From assembly GCA_003290165.1 (NCBI GenBank), contig QNQO01006213.1, positions 1 through 64,000 of the forward strand: 64,000 nucleotides of DNA, in the 5' to 3' direction. The stretch's first letter is position 1, and each line of letters begins with the position of its first letter. Origin of the DNA: Berberis thunbergii (Eukaryota; Streptophyta; Magnoliopsida; Ranunculales; Berberidaceae). Of this stretch, positions 29,174 to 40,964 are shown in pieces. Below the pieces are notes generated by a model. It saw only the letters and a program-made list of their open reading frames with translations. It searched no databases and was not told the origin of the DNA. A program made the position numbers and the translations under genes.

Positions 29174-30444
29174 AACTATTTTAGATTTAACCTTCCAACT
29201 TTTTCAATTTTCATTGGCAGACCCTCTCCAACCAGTTATTTCTTGGTAATCCATGAAATATATTTTCACTGATAAAAAAAGGAGTTTGTGGGTTTTGTAT
29301 TATTTCCTTAAATTAAAGTTTCTTGGCCCTTAATTTCTTTTTATCTCAGCTAGTCTACAGCCTATACCCTACCTTCTTTCAGCACCTTTCAGGAAGACAC
29401 TGGGGCCTGAATAGTTGAACTTCCATATGGACGACATAATGGTGTCTTTACTCTTACATTATTTGCTTGAAGAATTTGTTTTCAACTTGTCATTGTTTAT
29501 TATGCATCCTTTTCCCAGATTTAAGTTTTTTCTGTATTTTTTGTTCAGCCTCCACTATGGGAAAGATACCAGCAGCAATTGAAAGAGTGGGAATCAGCAG
29601 TGAACAAGATTCCTAATGGAGGCAAGGAGAAGTCTGGATTGGTTCAGAAGCCTCCCATGTACGCTTTCTGTCTAAGACCCAGGGGCTTAGAGGTACCCAG
29701 CAGAGGCTCAAAGCAAAGGTCACACAGAAAGCTGTCATCTGGTTGCCACAGCTATTCTTTCACCAGAGATTCTGATGGTAACCATAGTTTTGGTAATTTC
29801 AATTCCCTCCTGCCTTACTAATTAAAATATTCCGATTAAGTTGGAACCTTTGCTAATTTATATATCTATTCTTTTTAGGGAGAAGATCAACTGGGTTTAC
29901 TTGTGGAGAGGAGAGGTTTGCTGGAGCTTCGAATCATGATTCTCTATATGCCTCATGGCACACTTCTACCAGGGTGATATCTCCGCACGATGGCACAGGA
30001 TATCTGTCAATGAGCAGTGATGGGTCTGAGAGAAGTCAGCAACCAAGACCACACAGGAGCAAGTCAAAAAAGATGAAGACGGTTATATCCTCCAATGACT
30101 CACAAATGATGTCAACTTCATATAGCCAGAGATCGACGAACAAAAGAAACGGAAACTCCGGGTGGAATGTTGGATTGCCTGAGTGGCCTAGCCGGAAGCA
30201 GTACCATCCGGAGGGGCTTCATAGGCAAAGAGTTGAAAAGTTGGGTGGCCCAGATTTTGATGAGTTCAGGTTGCGTGACGCGTCCGGTGCTGCTCAGCAT
30301 GCATCGAACATGGCTAAGCTTAAACGGGAAAAAGCTCAGCGGTTGCTCTATAGAGCTGATCTTGCTATTCACAAAGCCATGGTCGCACTTATGACGGCAG
30401 AGGCTATAAAAGCCTCGTCTGAGGAGCCTAGTGATGATAGGTAG
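19011..30444 (+). CDS. Enhancer of polycomb-like protein (EPL family), 1683 aa
   Basis: Enhancer-of-polycomb proteins are scaffold subunits of NuA4-type histone acetyltransferase complexes in the nucleus. Coding exons: 19011-21464, 21818-23605, 29549-29792, 29879-30444, phases 0, 0, 1, with GT..AG introns; total 5052 bases, no in-frame stop. The N-terminus is charged with basic nuclear-localisation-like clusters (KRKRK, EKRRRRSRK). A Tudor-like domain lies near residues 375-435 (KIKVLWPLDQSWYFGLV, then DDRDEEWIDL). A conserved plant EPL block follows (GCLMQAVAFV, QLPLAECTYDN). The EPL signature is at about 1275-1415: PIPGVRLIEEND, ALDPSRVLYDMESDDEEW, DIYEYWQDKRQRKGMP. The C-terminus (about 1635-1675) is predicted helical and ends EEPSDDR. 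Length agrees with Arabidopsis relatives (At4g32620 type). The 5.9-kb third coding intron is unusually long for this gene. Confidence 0.93.
23606..29548. other. 5943-bp intron of the EPL gene with decayed repeat sequence
   Basis: Donor CAG|GTAAGT at 23605/23606; acceptor TTTTTGTTCAG before 29549. It holds no intact foreign gene. There is a T run at about 24213-24238, a TGTA/TATG microsatellite at about 26761-26820, and a TTA-repeat tract at about 29110-29172. Several weak frames (26402-26599, 28119-28307) suggest decayed transposon coding sequence, but I cannot place them in a family. Confidence 0.5.
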
Positions 30445-31617
30445 AACTTTCAAGTGAATTAAGATATTTGCCTTGCAAACAAACTCTGCAATCTACATTT
30501 TGGTGCGAGCTGGTTTTTTTTTTTGGCAAAAAAGGAGGTATGGTGGTTAATATATGGTTTTAGATGATTACTGAAGCAATTTTCACACCTAACTTCATAT
30601 CTGAAGACCCACAAACTCTTTTCTGAAGTAGGTGTTTATGTTAGATTTCGGGGCCTGGTTCATGCTCCCGGAGGGAAAAGGGGTGTGTGTTTAGAATTTT
30701 GGTTACTGGTCTTTGTACAGAAATTTTTTTCCTTGTTCTCTGTTTATCCAGACTCCAGTTTAAAATGTTTGCCAATGATGGAGCAAATTGGCCCAAATAA
30801 TAGTATACACCTGCTAAAGTGAACAGTTGTCAACTTTGGGGTTTTGAATTTACAAAATTGTTGTGTTTATTGCAAGTGTAGTAATCGCAACATTATATTC
30901 CCATGAATGTGATGTAAAATAAGCATAAGTATGTTAGGATCTTGAAACACTTGTGCCTGTTTGTCAGATGGGTAAATCGTATAAAACCCGAGGTTTCTCA
31001 AGCTGTTTGTAGGTAAGCCCCGGATTATGCAAGTTAGAATAGAGGAGGAAGAGCACTGGATCAGCTACCAGGGGTCTCAGCAATGCGATCTAAACTATTT
31101 TGCCTATGAGAAAATCTGGGTCCCCTGATCCACTGGAATGAAAACATAGCAGGTAGGCTAGCTATACTGTTTCAGAGGTCAGATTCAGAAGGAAGAATGT
31201 GATGAGAACTTTTCTTGAGTTACATATGTTTTATTTTAACTATATACATGTATTTTTCATTTTTACTTTGTTTATGAAGAATGCAATTTGGTGACAAGGG
31301 ATGGCCTCTTCGCTATGCACACTTTTAAGTGTGGTGCAAATATTAAGATGACCTGAGAACTACAAGCCAAGACTTGAGGTCAGACATAAGGGAAAAAACA
31401 ATCCACCATCACAAATTGAAAGAGATTCGCATGTCATCTCTTTAATTATATTCAGAAAAGTGAAATACAATCATAGCACATACCCCGACTAGAGGATAGT
31501 GATTGAATTTTAACCTTTAGGGCCCTCTTTTCACCTCCATATTGAATCAAAACACTGAGACACAACTAGTCAATTGTTTGTACATGAAACAATCATGAAA
31601 AGACTGGATTGTAGCTC
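30445..31617. other. Convergent intergenic region between EPL and glycosyltransferase genes
   Basis: The two genes end tail to tail, with 1173 bases between stop codons. The left part should contain the EPL 3' UTR; T-rich stretches at 30512-30524 and 30725-30735 and AATAATAG at about 30796 are candidate polyadenylation surroundings. The right part holds the 3' UTR of the glycosyltransferase. No other gene seen. Confidence 0.5.
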
Positions 31618-34600
31618 TTATCTGAGCTTCAAGCATTTCAAAAGGACCAATGCAAATTGCTTGTACATGTGTTGCTTCAAATATATCTTCTCTACTTTAC
31701 TCCTCCCTTTCACTCCCATCTGCTCCCTTGCTGTTGGGTTTTCAAGCAAAAACTGGATGTTCTGAGCAAGGACTTCGATTCCTGGGCGCCCAACAGGGTG
31801 GAGAAGACCTGTTATATTGTGCTCCACAATCTCCTTTGTGCCTCCAGCTTCTGTTCCAAGCACCTGTGTCTTAGACAGATTAGGCTTAAATTTTCATCCC
31901 TAATTATATATAGTATTCCTATCAAAAGTGGCTTCCTATATTGTGTCCCTAATTTGACATAGTATTCCTAATTAAAAGGATACTACTTAGTTTATCGTAA
32001 AATAAAAAATGTTAAAGAATTTTGTCCATTATTTCAGTCATTTATGTTCTTGACTGGTGTCAGTCAGTCCGGTAGCTGAAAAGAAGTTTCAACAGCTTTA
32101 GGACTCGATGTTTTCTCATCTCCTCATTGAAAAAGAAAAAAAACCCATTGTTTTAATGCTTGCAGCTTGTGATATCAACCAGTGTTCTAAAATCGCTAGG
32201 CGCTGGGCGGGCAGCGAGCAGGTGCCTAGCGCCCAGGGGCCTAGGCGGCGCCTAGTTGGTCTTAGGTTTTGTATTATAACTTTAATAATTTACAAAAGTT
32301 AAGCATAATACATTATCAATTACATCCAATTTAATGCCAATATACATATGCAAAATTTAAAAACATGAAAAATTAACAATCGTGAACAAAATTTATTAAA
32401 ACTCAAATGACTGAAGTTGGTCATGATGGGTACTTATATAATTTGAATTTGTGTACTCTTTTATTTTTCTTCAAATTGCATGAATAACCTCAGTTATGTT
32501 TGATAAAATCTACATTAGTAAAATTGGTACCGGCAGATCATTTGAGAATTCCATTAAGTAATCATCATTTGCTACATTTAGATATATATTAAATAAAAAA
32601 CAATTAAATAGTTTATTTCTAAAAAATAGGAAAGAAAAATAAAATAAGAACACAATCAGCCTTATTAAAAAATAAAAATCGCCCAGACCGCCTAGATCCC
32701 GCCCAGACTGCCCGTCCAGCCATTAATCTGGGCGGTTTTCCACCTTCTAGCGCCTAGGCCGATTTTTAGAACACTGATATCAACCAAGCATGACTTGAGC
32801 TCATTGGTCTTAATTATGGTAACATGTTAGGGCTGCAAATGGTTCTTCATACGTAGATCACATAAATATATTTGAATTTTACTCGTATCAGTGTTTGTAC
32901 AGTATGTGATGCCATGGCCTTTCTCAATTTACAGCTTGTCAATGAGGGATTCATGAGAGGAAAGGGAAACCCAAAAGAGTGTAAGGGTGTTCTGAAAGAT
33001 CCTATAGTTTATAGTTATTCAATGTTATTGTAGTGCCATTTTAATCACGAGTGCAAGGAATCGATCAGCATGGTGAATAATCAGGAAGTTTTATGCTAAA
33101 CAGTAATCCTATGCGACAAAAAGAAGGAAGAAAAAAAGTGTAGGATTACCGGGAGTCCAAATGCCATAGCCTCAACTGTCACTCTTCCAAATGTTTCACC
33201 AAGTCCCTGCATCGCAGTAAAAGTTTAGTACTAAAAATAAGCACAATAAACTTTAATAACTAATCTGAAGACATCATAAAAGAACAAAAACATTGCAGAA
33301 TCAACACCACTGTATGTCTGGATGTAGTGGCCTCAACCGTCCAGACACCGAAAATCCTTTCAAATTTTCTCCATCCATATATAGGAAGAGATGCAGGTTT
33401 GTTCGCACGTGATAAAATAGAGATGTAATTCTTAACATATACACTGAGATGTTCTTGTGTATAAATTCCAATTGATCCAACATTTTTTCAGATAATATTG
33501 ACATTTAATAGAAAGAAATACAGGAACAAATTAACTAATGAGGAATGATCATTAGAAGATGAACTCAATGGGACTTTGATACTAACCATTTCTTGTGTGT
33601 GCAGTTGTGTGTCAAATAGCTTAGGGAGTAAAGAAGGTAAAGAGAGATATAAGTTAATGAATAAAAGCGGATAGCCGCTTCATATACAATATTGTTCTAT
33701 CTTGATCAATTTCTTGTTATGATGCATGTATGGTGAATGCTTCTATATAAACTATTGGCACAAAGATGTTCCTTTAACAGTTTAACTTGATTTCTAACTA
33801 GATCTAAATTCTCAATTCTGTAACAATTCAAGTAGAAATAGCAATGCGTTCCTTGAAAAATAATGTTAGAGCTTGATTCCAAGATTAGCACAGTACATCA
33901 TAATTGGAAGATAAGAAAGATGCCCTCACCTGGGAATTTATTACATAAACATCTGCAGCAGAATAAAGCGCTGCAACATGAGTAGTCGCTGGAGTCCATA
34001 GAACCGCCTTTGACAGCTTTGGATGTTCGGATAGAAAACTGAGAAGTCCTTTGACGTAGACAACTTTATTACTTTTGGATCCAACAGAACCAACTAATAC
34101 TTTAACCGTCTTTTCTTGAGTGTCTCCATTGTCAGACAACACTTTCTGATTGTCTGAGTGCTGCCCATAGTAATCTTATTTGTATGATTCTTAGATGGAA
34201 TGAGTTTGCGTGACCCTGACGATTTTCTCTTGCGGCTATTTAAGAGAACACTAGACTTATTAGATTTATTATCATGTACTGCATTTTGAAACAAAGCCCT
34301 TGGATGCTCCTTGCTAGTTTGATTTTGTCTAACAACTATGCCAGAGTGTGTTTCTTCTTTTATTTTGCTTTTGGAATCTTCCCTAGAAAGGTTTTTCTCA
34401 ATCACCAAATTTGCTGCTTCAAGAAGTAGCTGCTGACCCTTCCCAGCATTGATACTACTTAAAGACATCAGAAGCATATCATTATCTGTTAATCCCATTT
34501 CTTCTCTAACTGCATGTCGCAGTAAACGCCTTCTCTCCAGCATCTGCTCTACACCAAACGAGGGAGTATTTAGGGAACTAGGAATGCCTGCTACAAAGGC

Positions 34601-36967
34601 GAGTTCATCATTAACAGAGAGAGGAAGCAATGCAGGTTGGGAATTCAGTCTAATTCCTTCTTCTTCAGACCAAGTTAGCCATTGTTTAGACTGTGATTCA
34701 GAGAGAAATATCAAAGTCTTTACTCGGTTAAGCAAGAGCTTTGCTCGATCGAAGTATTCCCGTCTGTTCTCCATGATCCACCAAGCAATTTGATTAGATC
34801 CAGCTGTAAAATGTGCTAGATATTGTTCTGAAAGTAAACATTTGTTTATGTTAGGATATAAAACACCAAAAAGGTATCCCCAAAAAAAAGAAAAAGTAAA
34901 TGGACTTCAGCTGAATTCTCTCATAAAACAGCAGTATTTATTAAAATAGCACAGTGAGCGAGCAATTTGTAGGTTAAAAAAGAAGAAATTTACATACTTG
35001 GTTGACCACCAAGCCAATTATCCCAATTGAACACACAATCATTGAAATGTTGATTTCCAATTATACCCCAACAGACACCCCAACCTCGTAAATTTGCTCT
35101 GATTTCTCTAAATATCGTCAAAGAGTCCTTAGGAATACAAGAGTACAGTTTGTTTTTATTTATGACAGTATTTCAGCCATTACATGAGTTCCTATGATCA
35201 AACACACTACAGTAACTCCCAAATAACGTTTGATTTATTTGAGTATTTCATTCTAGACAGAATTTGCATGCTGTTTACCTAAATGTAGCATGGATATCAA
35301 TGCGGTTTGCTTAACATGAATTAAGGCTACTCTAAAAATCAATTTTTGCTGAATCATATATGGTTTTTGTAGGTTTGGCATGTCTGACATTCTGGACCAG
35401 TGTTGACGTGTGTTTTTGCATATGGCTTGGGTAATGTTATATGGCTTATTTCTTCAGAAAGGCAGAACTAGAACTCGTGATTAAGGTGCAGAAGTGCACA
35501 CAAAGAGTAATAACAGAACAAATTAAGTCAACCATTGAAGATCAACAAGTCCGAGTCAGCACATACCTAAGCTAGAACTTAGTCTCTTCTAGACTGACCA
35601 TACAATAATGCAGCCAAGATACATCAAGGTCAATTCCAAGAAAATTTGACAAGATTACACATTCTAAGATAGATTAAGTTTGGAGGTAGAGTATATGGTT
35701 GGTTTCAGTTCCATACTTGGGCAATAAATCTGTAAGGATATTGTAGAAAGAAATACTTCAAAAACACAGGGGGCACAAAGAAGTTATTGGTTAGTGGCAT
35801 AGTACGAAACGTGAGTGCAGTAAATGCGAACTATATACTCAGATTCTTTTTTATATTACACATAGAAGGCGCGGGAGCAGACATGCATTATATTAGGAAC
35901 ATGAAGAAACTTGCATTAGGATGCATGCCAAATATCAAGACAGGATTTACACTAATCATGCTTATATATAGAAGATTCCTCACCGATCCATGATGCACAG
36001 ACAGCAGACCCCGCAATGACAAGATCTGCTCTCATGGCAGTTTTGAAGCTGAGCTGAGTCTTGTCCTCAATCACTTTGATCTTTCGCCTGTTGATTTCCG
36101 TCATCAACCCACCCCTCCTGTTGAGAACAACAGCGGACACTGTAGCCCCACAGCTCAAGAGCTCTGTAGCAAGTTCCAACATTGATAGCGGAGCGCCAGT
36201 CATCGAGAGTTCATGGAATACCAGCACAAATTTTCTAGACCATACGAGACGTGCAAATTCCGCTGTCCTGTCACAGGTACCGGATCGTTTCTCTGCAGTC
36301 CACCCCAAGATTTTATCCTCCGTTGATCCAAATGGACCAAGAAGCTTCCCGTATGAAGAATTTCTTTTAGGAATCTCCTCTTCCTGCTCCTCCAAGCTAT
36401 CAATTGGATGATTCACCACAGCCTTCCCACGTGATCTGCCACGTCTGCTCCTCGATCTCTTTGTCTTCTTCACGGACAGATTCTTACGAGATGAAGCACG
36501 ACTCCCATTTTTTCCCAAGCTCACATTTGTGTTGCTTAAATCCAATCCCTTCTTCCCTGGCGAAGTTCTGCTTCCACTAGTAGCATTGTTCTCAATCAAA
36601 ACCCTTCCATTCCCAACCATATCTGATGGCTGCTTCTCCTTCATATCGGAAACTTCATCACTTGCTTTACTTCTATACCCAACAAATGCTTCCTTATTAT
36701 TGTTATCACCATGAGCCCACTTGGACTGAACAAAAAATCCTAAATATGCCCAGAGAGTAATCAAAATCAACCAAAGCAACAATTTATTGCTCCTAATCCA
36801 CTGAAAATGCCCTCCCCTCCTCTTCCATCTCTTCTAGGCGTTCTCCGAAAAGAAGGAGAACCTCTAGGAGTAGTCTTCCCTGATAATAATGCGGATTTCA
36901 TAACCCCATTCGATCTTAAAGACGATTGCCTCACTGTATTGATTTGTAAATCTCTCCTATCCTCCAT
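31618..36967 (-). CDS. Family-4 (GT-B) glycosyltransferase, membrane-anchored, two apparent frameshifts
   Basis: Relative of the Arabidopsis At3g15940/At1g52420 'UDP-glycosyltransferase superfamily' proteins, probably Golgi; substrate unknown. Exons: 36967-35984, 34827-33930, 33206-33150, 31863-31618. The N-terminus starts MEDRRDLQ, has Ser/Arg-rich TPRGSPSFRR, then one membrane segment (LLLWLILITLWAYLGFFVQS), a basic stalk, and FHELSMTGAP in the N-terminal Rossmann half. WWIMENRREYFDRAK spans exon 2. The 57-base exon 3 encodes GETFGRVTVEAMAFGLPV with the EX7E signature; exon 4 gives GTEAGGTKEIVEHN. Frame is lost once near 36810 (a G run before HFQW) and once near 34165-34190. Adding one base at each site gives exactly 729 codons with consistent phases. 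Either assembly homopolymer errors or a recently damaged gene. Confidence 0.88.
32180..32776. mobile_element. hAT MITE in intron 3 of the glycosyltransferase, 597 bp, perfect 8-bp TSD
   Basis: Starts CAGTGTTCTAAAATCGCTAG, ends GCCGATTTTTAGAACACTG; flanked by a perfect ATATCAAC at 32172-32179 and 32777-32784. It is collinear with 13486-14102. Subterminal CTAGGCG/GGGCGG strings are repeated. It has no coding capacity. Confidence 0.88.
34980..35130 (-). other. Short ORF-like stretch inside glycosyltransferase intron 1, unidentified
   Basis: Minus-strand translation gives an open run with REIRANLRGWGVCWGI, then NDCVFNWDNWLGGQPS before a stop. Its Trp/Gly/Asn-rich composition looks protein-like, not random AT-rich intron, but it does not fit the glycosyltransferase and I recognise no family. 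It could be a transposon coding fragment. Confidence 0.25.
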
Positions 36968-37530
36968 TAATAATTCTCCCCAACACTTTACTGAACTACC
37001 AAACACCCACTCACAAACATCATTTAAACCCTTAAAATCAACCCGAAAACACTGCGTTTCACACTTGAAAACACCTACACAAAACCCACAAAAGTTCTTC
37101 ACTTTACTGATCCAACAAACAAGTAATTACTGTAATTGATCAATAAAACTAGTTCTGAGATACCCATTTAGCTATTTCTTCAGGAACAGTTAATTTAGCA
37201 ATAAATGAACAATCTTTGAGACTCAAGAACTACAGAAAATCTAAACTGAAGTGTAAAGTTCTAAAATTTACCTGTTTGGTTCACCGATCTGTCTTGAAGT
37301 GTTATTTTCAGCTGCTACAGTTGTTGTTGAGCTTGAATATACTCTTCAGGAAAAGCACAAAGATTTGATATGTAGTGAATCGGAGAGTGGAAAGCTGAGA
37401 ATTTGAGATCTAAGAATGATTTTGGTGGAAGAATCTGGGAATCTTACTTGAAAGAGAGAGGAGAAGAGAGGTTTGATAAAAGGGGAAAAAAAAATTGAGA
37501 GATCTGAACAAGACTTTTCCTATAAATGGT
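36968..37530 (-). promoter_or_regulatory. Upstream leader and promoter region of the glycosyltransferase
   Basis: On the minus strand, CCATTTATAGG at about 37519-37529 is a TATA-like element. A donor-like GTAAAT at about 37267-37272 suggests a leader intron ahead of the start codon at 36967. A frame in phase with the ATG extends up to 37102, but the family start MEDRR.. at 36967 is preferred because related proteins begin there. An AG-repeat (37651-37668) lies upstream. Confidence 0.4.
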
Positions 37531-37721
37531 TCTTGCTTTTAATGGCAGGGAGAAGTGAAAGACCTTGAAGGGTGAGAAACAGAGAGAGATTCTGGTTAGA
37601 GTTGAGACACTGCTCTTTCAATCTCCAGGTAAAGAATTCAGTGAAGTTGTAGAGAGAGAGAGAGAGTGTATTTTAATTTTGTCTGAATAATTATGATTAT
37701 TGTTTTAATAAGCGGTGTGGC

Positions 37722-37892
37722 CAGGAAATCATGTTTTGTAAATATGTTTTGTAATCATGATGATGTGGCATTGTTAGAAATTTTTTTTACAATTTTGAGA
37801 TACACATAAAATCTTTGGAGATTTCATCATTCTTTTCAGATCATGACACGTCATTCTGGTTGCAAAACATGTTTACAAAACATGATTTCCTA
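37722..37892. mobile_element. Small MITE upstream of the glycosyltransferase, ~170 bp
   Basis: CAGGAAATCATGTTTTGTAAA at the left, minus the last base in a 20-base match, is mirrored at the right by TTTACAAAACATGATTTCCT. The inner part also pairs loosely (GATGATGTGGCA with TCATGACACGTCA). No target-site duplication could be recognised. A decayed relative is at about 39150-39305. Confidence 0.6.
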
Positions 37893-39395
37893 GCATTTAT
37901 AAATACTTTGTCCCTTTAATTATCCAACTTTATAAAAAAATGTGCGTCAAGTCAACTTTGTGTTGACCACAGTCAAATGCATGTGATGGTTTAAGGCCAG
38001 TGTTCTAGCACGTAGTTATTCGTGTGCGTCAAGAGCTAGCTAATTGAGGTAGTGAAGGTGATATGTTAGGGAATTGTTACGAAGGATGAATTCAGCTTGT
38101 AATTTAAAACTTTTTTTTTTGAATCAAAACATTAGTGTGTGGTGTTTGGGAGGTAAGAGTTGTTCGTGGAATTTCAAGATGTCAGCACTCAAACAAATCA
38201 TTTTTCTCAAGGAAAATTTCCATTGGAATCAAAACATACCCTAGATGAATTGGAATTGGCAGTGGGTGTTGTCGATTACCTAGCTTTTAGCTAGAAATTC
38301 TTAGCATGTAGATATCAAATGTTTTGACTATGTTTTGGCATATGATTGTCTCACTTATGCTAATTCTGATTTATTGGTTAAAGTTGTAGTGGTTTAATTT
38401 TCACATCTTAAGTTCTATACCTACTAACAGTACGCTTGCCTTTCTCGATTAGGAAAATCTTTTTTCTGTAGAGATTGAATTCTTTTGTATGTGTTGAGTG
38501 ATTAAGGAGCACTTTGTATTTGATAATCTGTGGGCTCTGACTTTTATAATAAATACATTTTTATTCCAGCTAATTTGAATTATTATAGTATAATTGATTA
38601 ATATAAAAACACCCTCGTTTGATTCTCTATATAATCTTATATTCAGAAACCTTTGACATGAACAACAAAACAAATTTGTCCTTTAATATATTTATTGACC
38701 AAGTTGATCCACCTCCAGTCTGTAATGGTTTCAGTTCAAGCCAATTAAACAGAACTCAATGTAATTCAGAGATTTGATTAGGCCAATTTGACAAAAAAAA
38801 TTCTCAACATTTTAATTTAATCAACAGTCTAAAAACTGAGTTAAGGATGGCCATTTCAAAGGAAGAGCAGCTAATATTTAGTTTAGGGCACTTTGAGGCC
38901 TACCGACACATACTTTGGTTATATTCAATAGGAATTAGTGGGGCTTGCTTAACATAAACAAAAAATTGCTTTAAAGACAAAACAATCTCTGTTCCTAAAG
39001 GTGACATAATGGAGGCATTGGTTCCCTAATTATGACATGAAAGAAGCTCCACATTCAAGGCTTTAACAACATGAACATCAATCCCATAACCTGTGGGATA
39101 ATCTACCAACTTATCAACTAAGATGACTCCTTTTCAAATATCGAAAATACTACGAAATCAGATTTTTTGCAATTAGAGTGATGTTGTTTAATTTTGAAAG
39201 AATGATGAAATTCTCAAAGTGTTCATGTGTATTTTGAGGTTGTAAATTTTTTTTTCTTCTAATGATGTCACATCATCTTAGTTGCAGAACCTAATTTCCT
39301 GACCTCACTCCTGAAACATTTATTATTGATTATCTTATAATGATAATTTTAACTGCAAGGACATTGTCTCGTTTACGAGAAAATTATGCTTACTG
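37893..39395. other. Intergenic, no gene; decayed MITE copy at about 39150-39305
   Basis: AT-rich DNA without recognisable genes. At 39150-39305, ACGAAATCAGATTTTTTGCA (left) and the right part GTTGCAGAACCTAATTTCCT resemble the ends of the MITE at 37722-37892, with much divergence. Confidence 0.45.
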
Positions 39396-40683
39396 AATTA
39401 TTTTTATGTTGTTTATTTTCTTAATGCCTTGTTCTCAATGGAAATCTATACTTCCGGTCTCTAATTATATTCATCTATTGGAAGTGGGTAAAGATAATTC
39501 AAATTTTTTAAGAGTCAGGCTCTTAATTTCAAATTTGTATCAGAAAAGGCTCTTCAACATGTTTTTAAGAGATAAATCTCTTCAAAATCTTCACAAAAAC
39601 TCCTCGAGATCATTTCAAAAGCTCAAGATTTCCTCGAGATCTCATTTCTCTCCTCTAAAAACAGGAGTCTCCCCTACGCTAGGGGCTGCCCCTCTAGATA
39701 AGATAAAGATCATTATAACTGGGCATGGTTTTGAAAAACTCGCTGTGCCACTAGTTTTTGTAGCTCATACATAACCAATAGTTTAGTCTGCAATAATTCA
39801 TTAGAATTGATTAGCTTTTATATTCTTAAATAAAAGAAGATAAAGTGTAGCTCTCTGCCATATTTTTATAAGAATCCTATGATGTTTGTTGTTTCGTTCA
39901 TTTAATATTAGTCTGAAAGTTTAGAAATGTGTTCTAATTAGAGTTGTTTCTTTTACCTCAGTTGAGTATTGAATATTGTCAAATCATTAGTGGCCATTGT
40001 TGAATATTGGTGGAATTAGAGTATGCAAAAACTTGCTTCCCTGATCTCCATTTGTAAAGCTAACAGGCTAACATCAAATCATTCATAATCTTGAATGTGA
40101 CATAATTGACTTTAAGAAATTTGTAAAGCTATGCAATGGTAGATTAAGTGCAGAACAACCCAAGACCAAGTCGAACATTCGAAATTGATTATCTCCGAGT
40201 AAATGAAAATGTATACCAAATGCATAAGTTTATTACTAACCTAAGGGTCGAGGCGCTATACGTGCACGTATATTTAGTTTTGCTCTTATCTAAAAATTAA
40301 TAAATATAAATAAAATTTTGTTAAAATTAATAGTAACAAATGTAACAGTAGTTTGTTTAAAAGACACAAACACCCTTTTTTTTTACTTTTCTTATGCGTT
40401 AATTTTTCTTGTAAATGTTAAGCTATGCAGAAGGCATGTGTAAAATTCAAATATTGGAAATTGAAAAAAATAAATAAAATGAAATACTATTTTGATTGGA
40501 AAGACAAACATGCCTATTTTTATTGTTCATATATTATTGATTTGTGCCCGTAATAGTTAGAAATATGGACGACAATGACATCATTCTAAGGAGGAGATTT
40601 TTTACTTGTAAAGTTAACAATAACAGCTAGTGGAATTCCTAATTAATCTGTTAGTGCCAAAGTTGGGCATGTCAATCCATGGT
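39396..40683 (+). repeat. Direct duplication, copy Z1
   Basis: From AATTATTTTTATGTTG to GTCAATCCATGGT this segment is collinear with 43428-45080, sharing long near-identical runs such as TTAATGCCTTGTTCTCAATG and GATTATCTCCGAGTAAATG. It lacks the two insertions present in the other copy. The frame at 39406-39774 is open by chance; its partner in Z2 is broken and shows no domain. Confidence 0.8.
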
Positions 40684-40964
40684 CCAAATTTTTTAGGTTG
40701 GGTTCTAGTTGACCTATTAATAGAGGTGGACAAGGTACGGGTTGGTATCATGACCGTACAGTATATCTCGCATAAATTTTTTCCGTATAGTTCGGTTTTT
40801 TAAGTTTCTTGAAGTTTATACCGTCGTCCAGTTCGGTACTAATTGCGGTGTGTCTCAAATAGTGACATCAAGAACAATTTTTTTTATTGATTTAATTGAA
40901 TACAAAGGATGTCTAGGTTTCAAGAGGGTTAACTACTTCCGTGTGTCAAGTTACTTCTAATTAA

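Noticed and set aside
36968..37102. N-terminal extension of the glycosyltransferase in the same frame
   Set aside because: Cys-rich extension not seen in the family; the ATG at 36967 matches the usual start, and a leader intron probably covers part of this stretch.
39406..39774. 122-codon plus frame in segment Z1
   Set aside because: Its counterpart in the duplicate Z2 is interrupted and carries indels that ignore codon phase, so there is no sign of selection on a protein.
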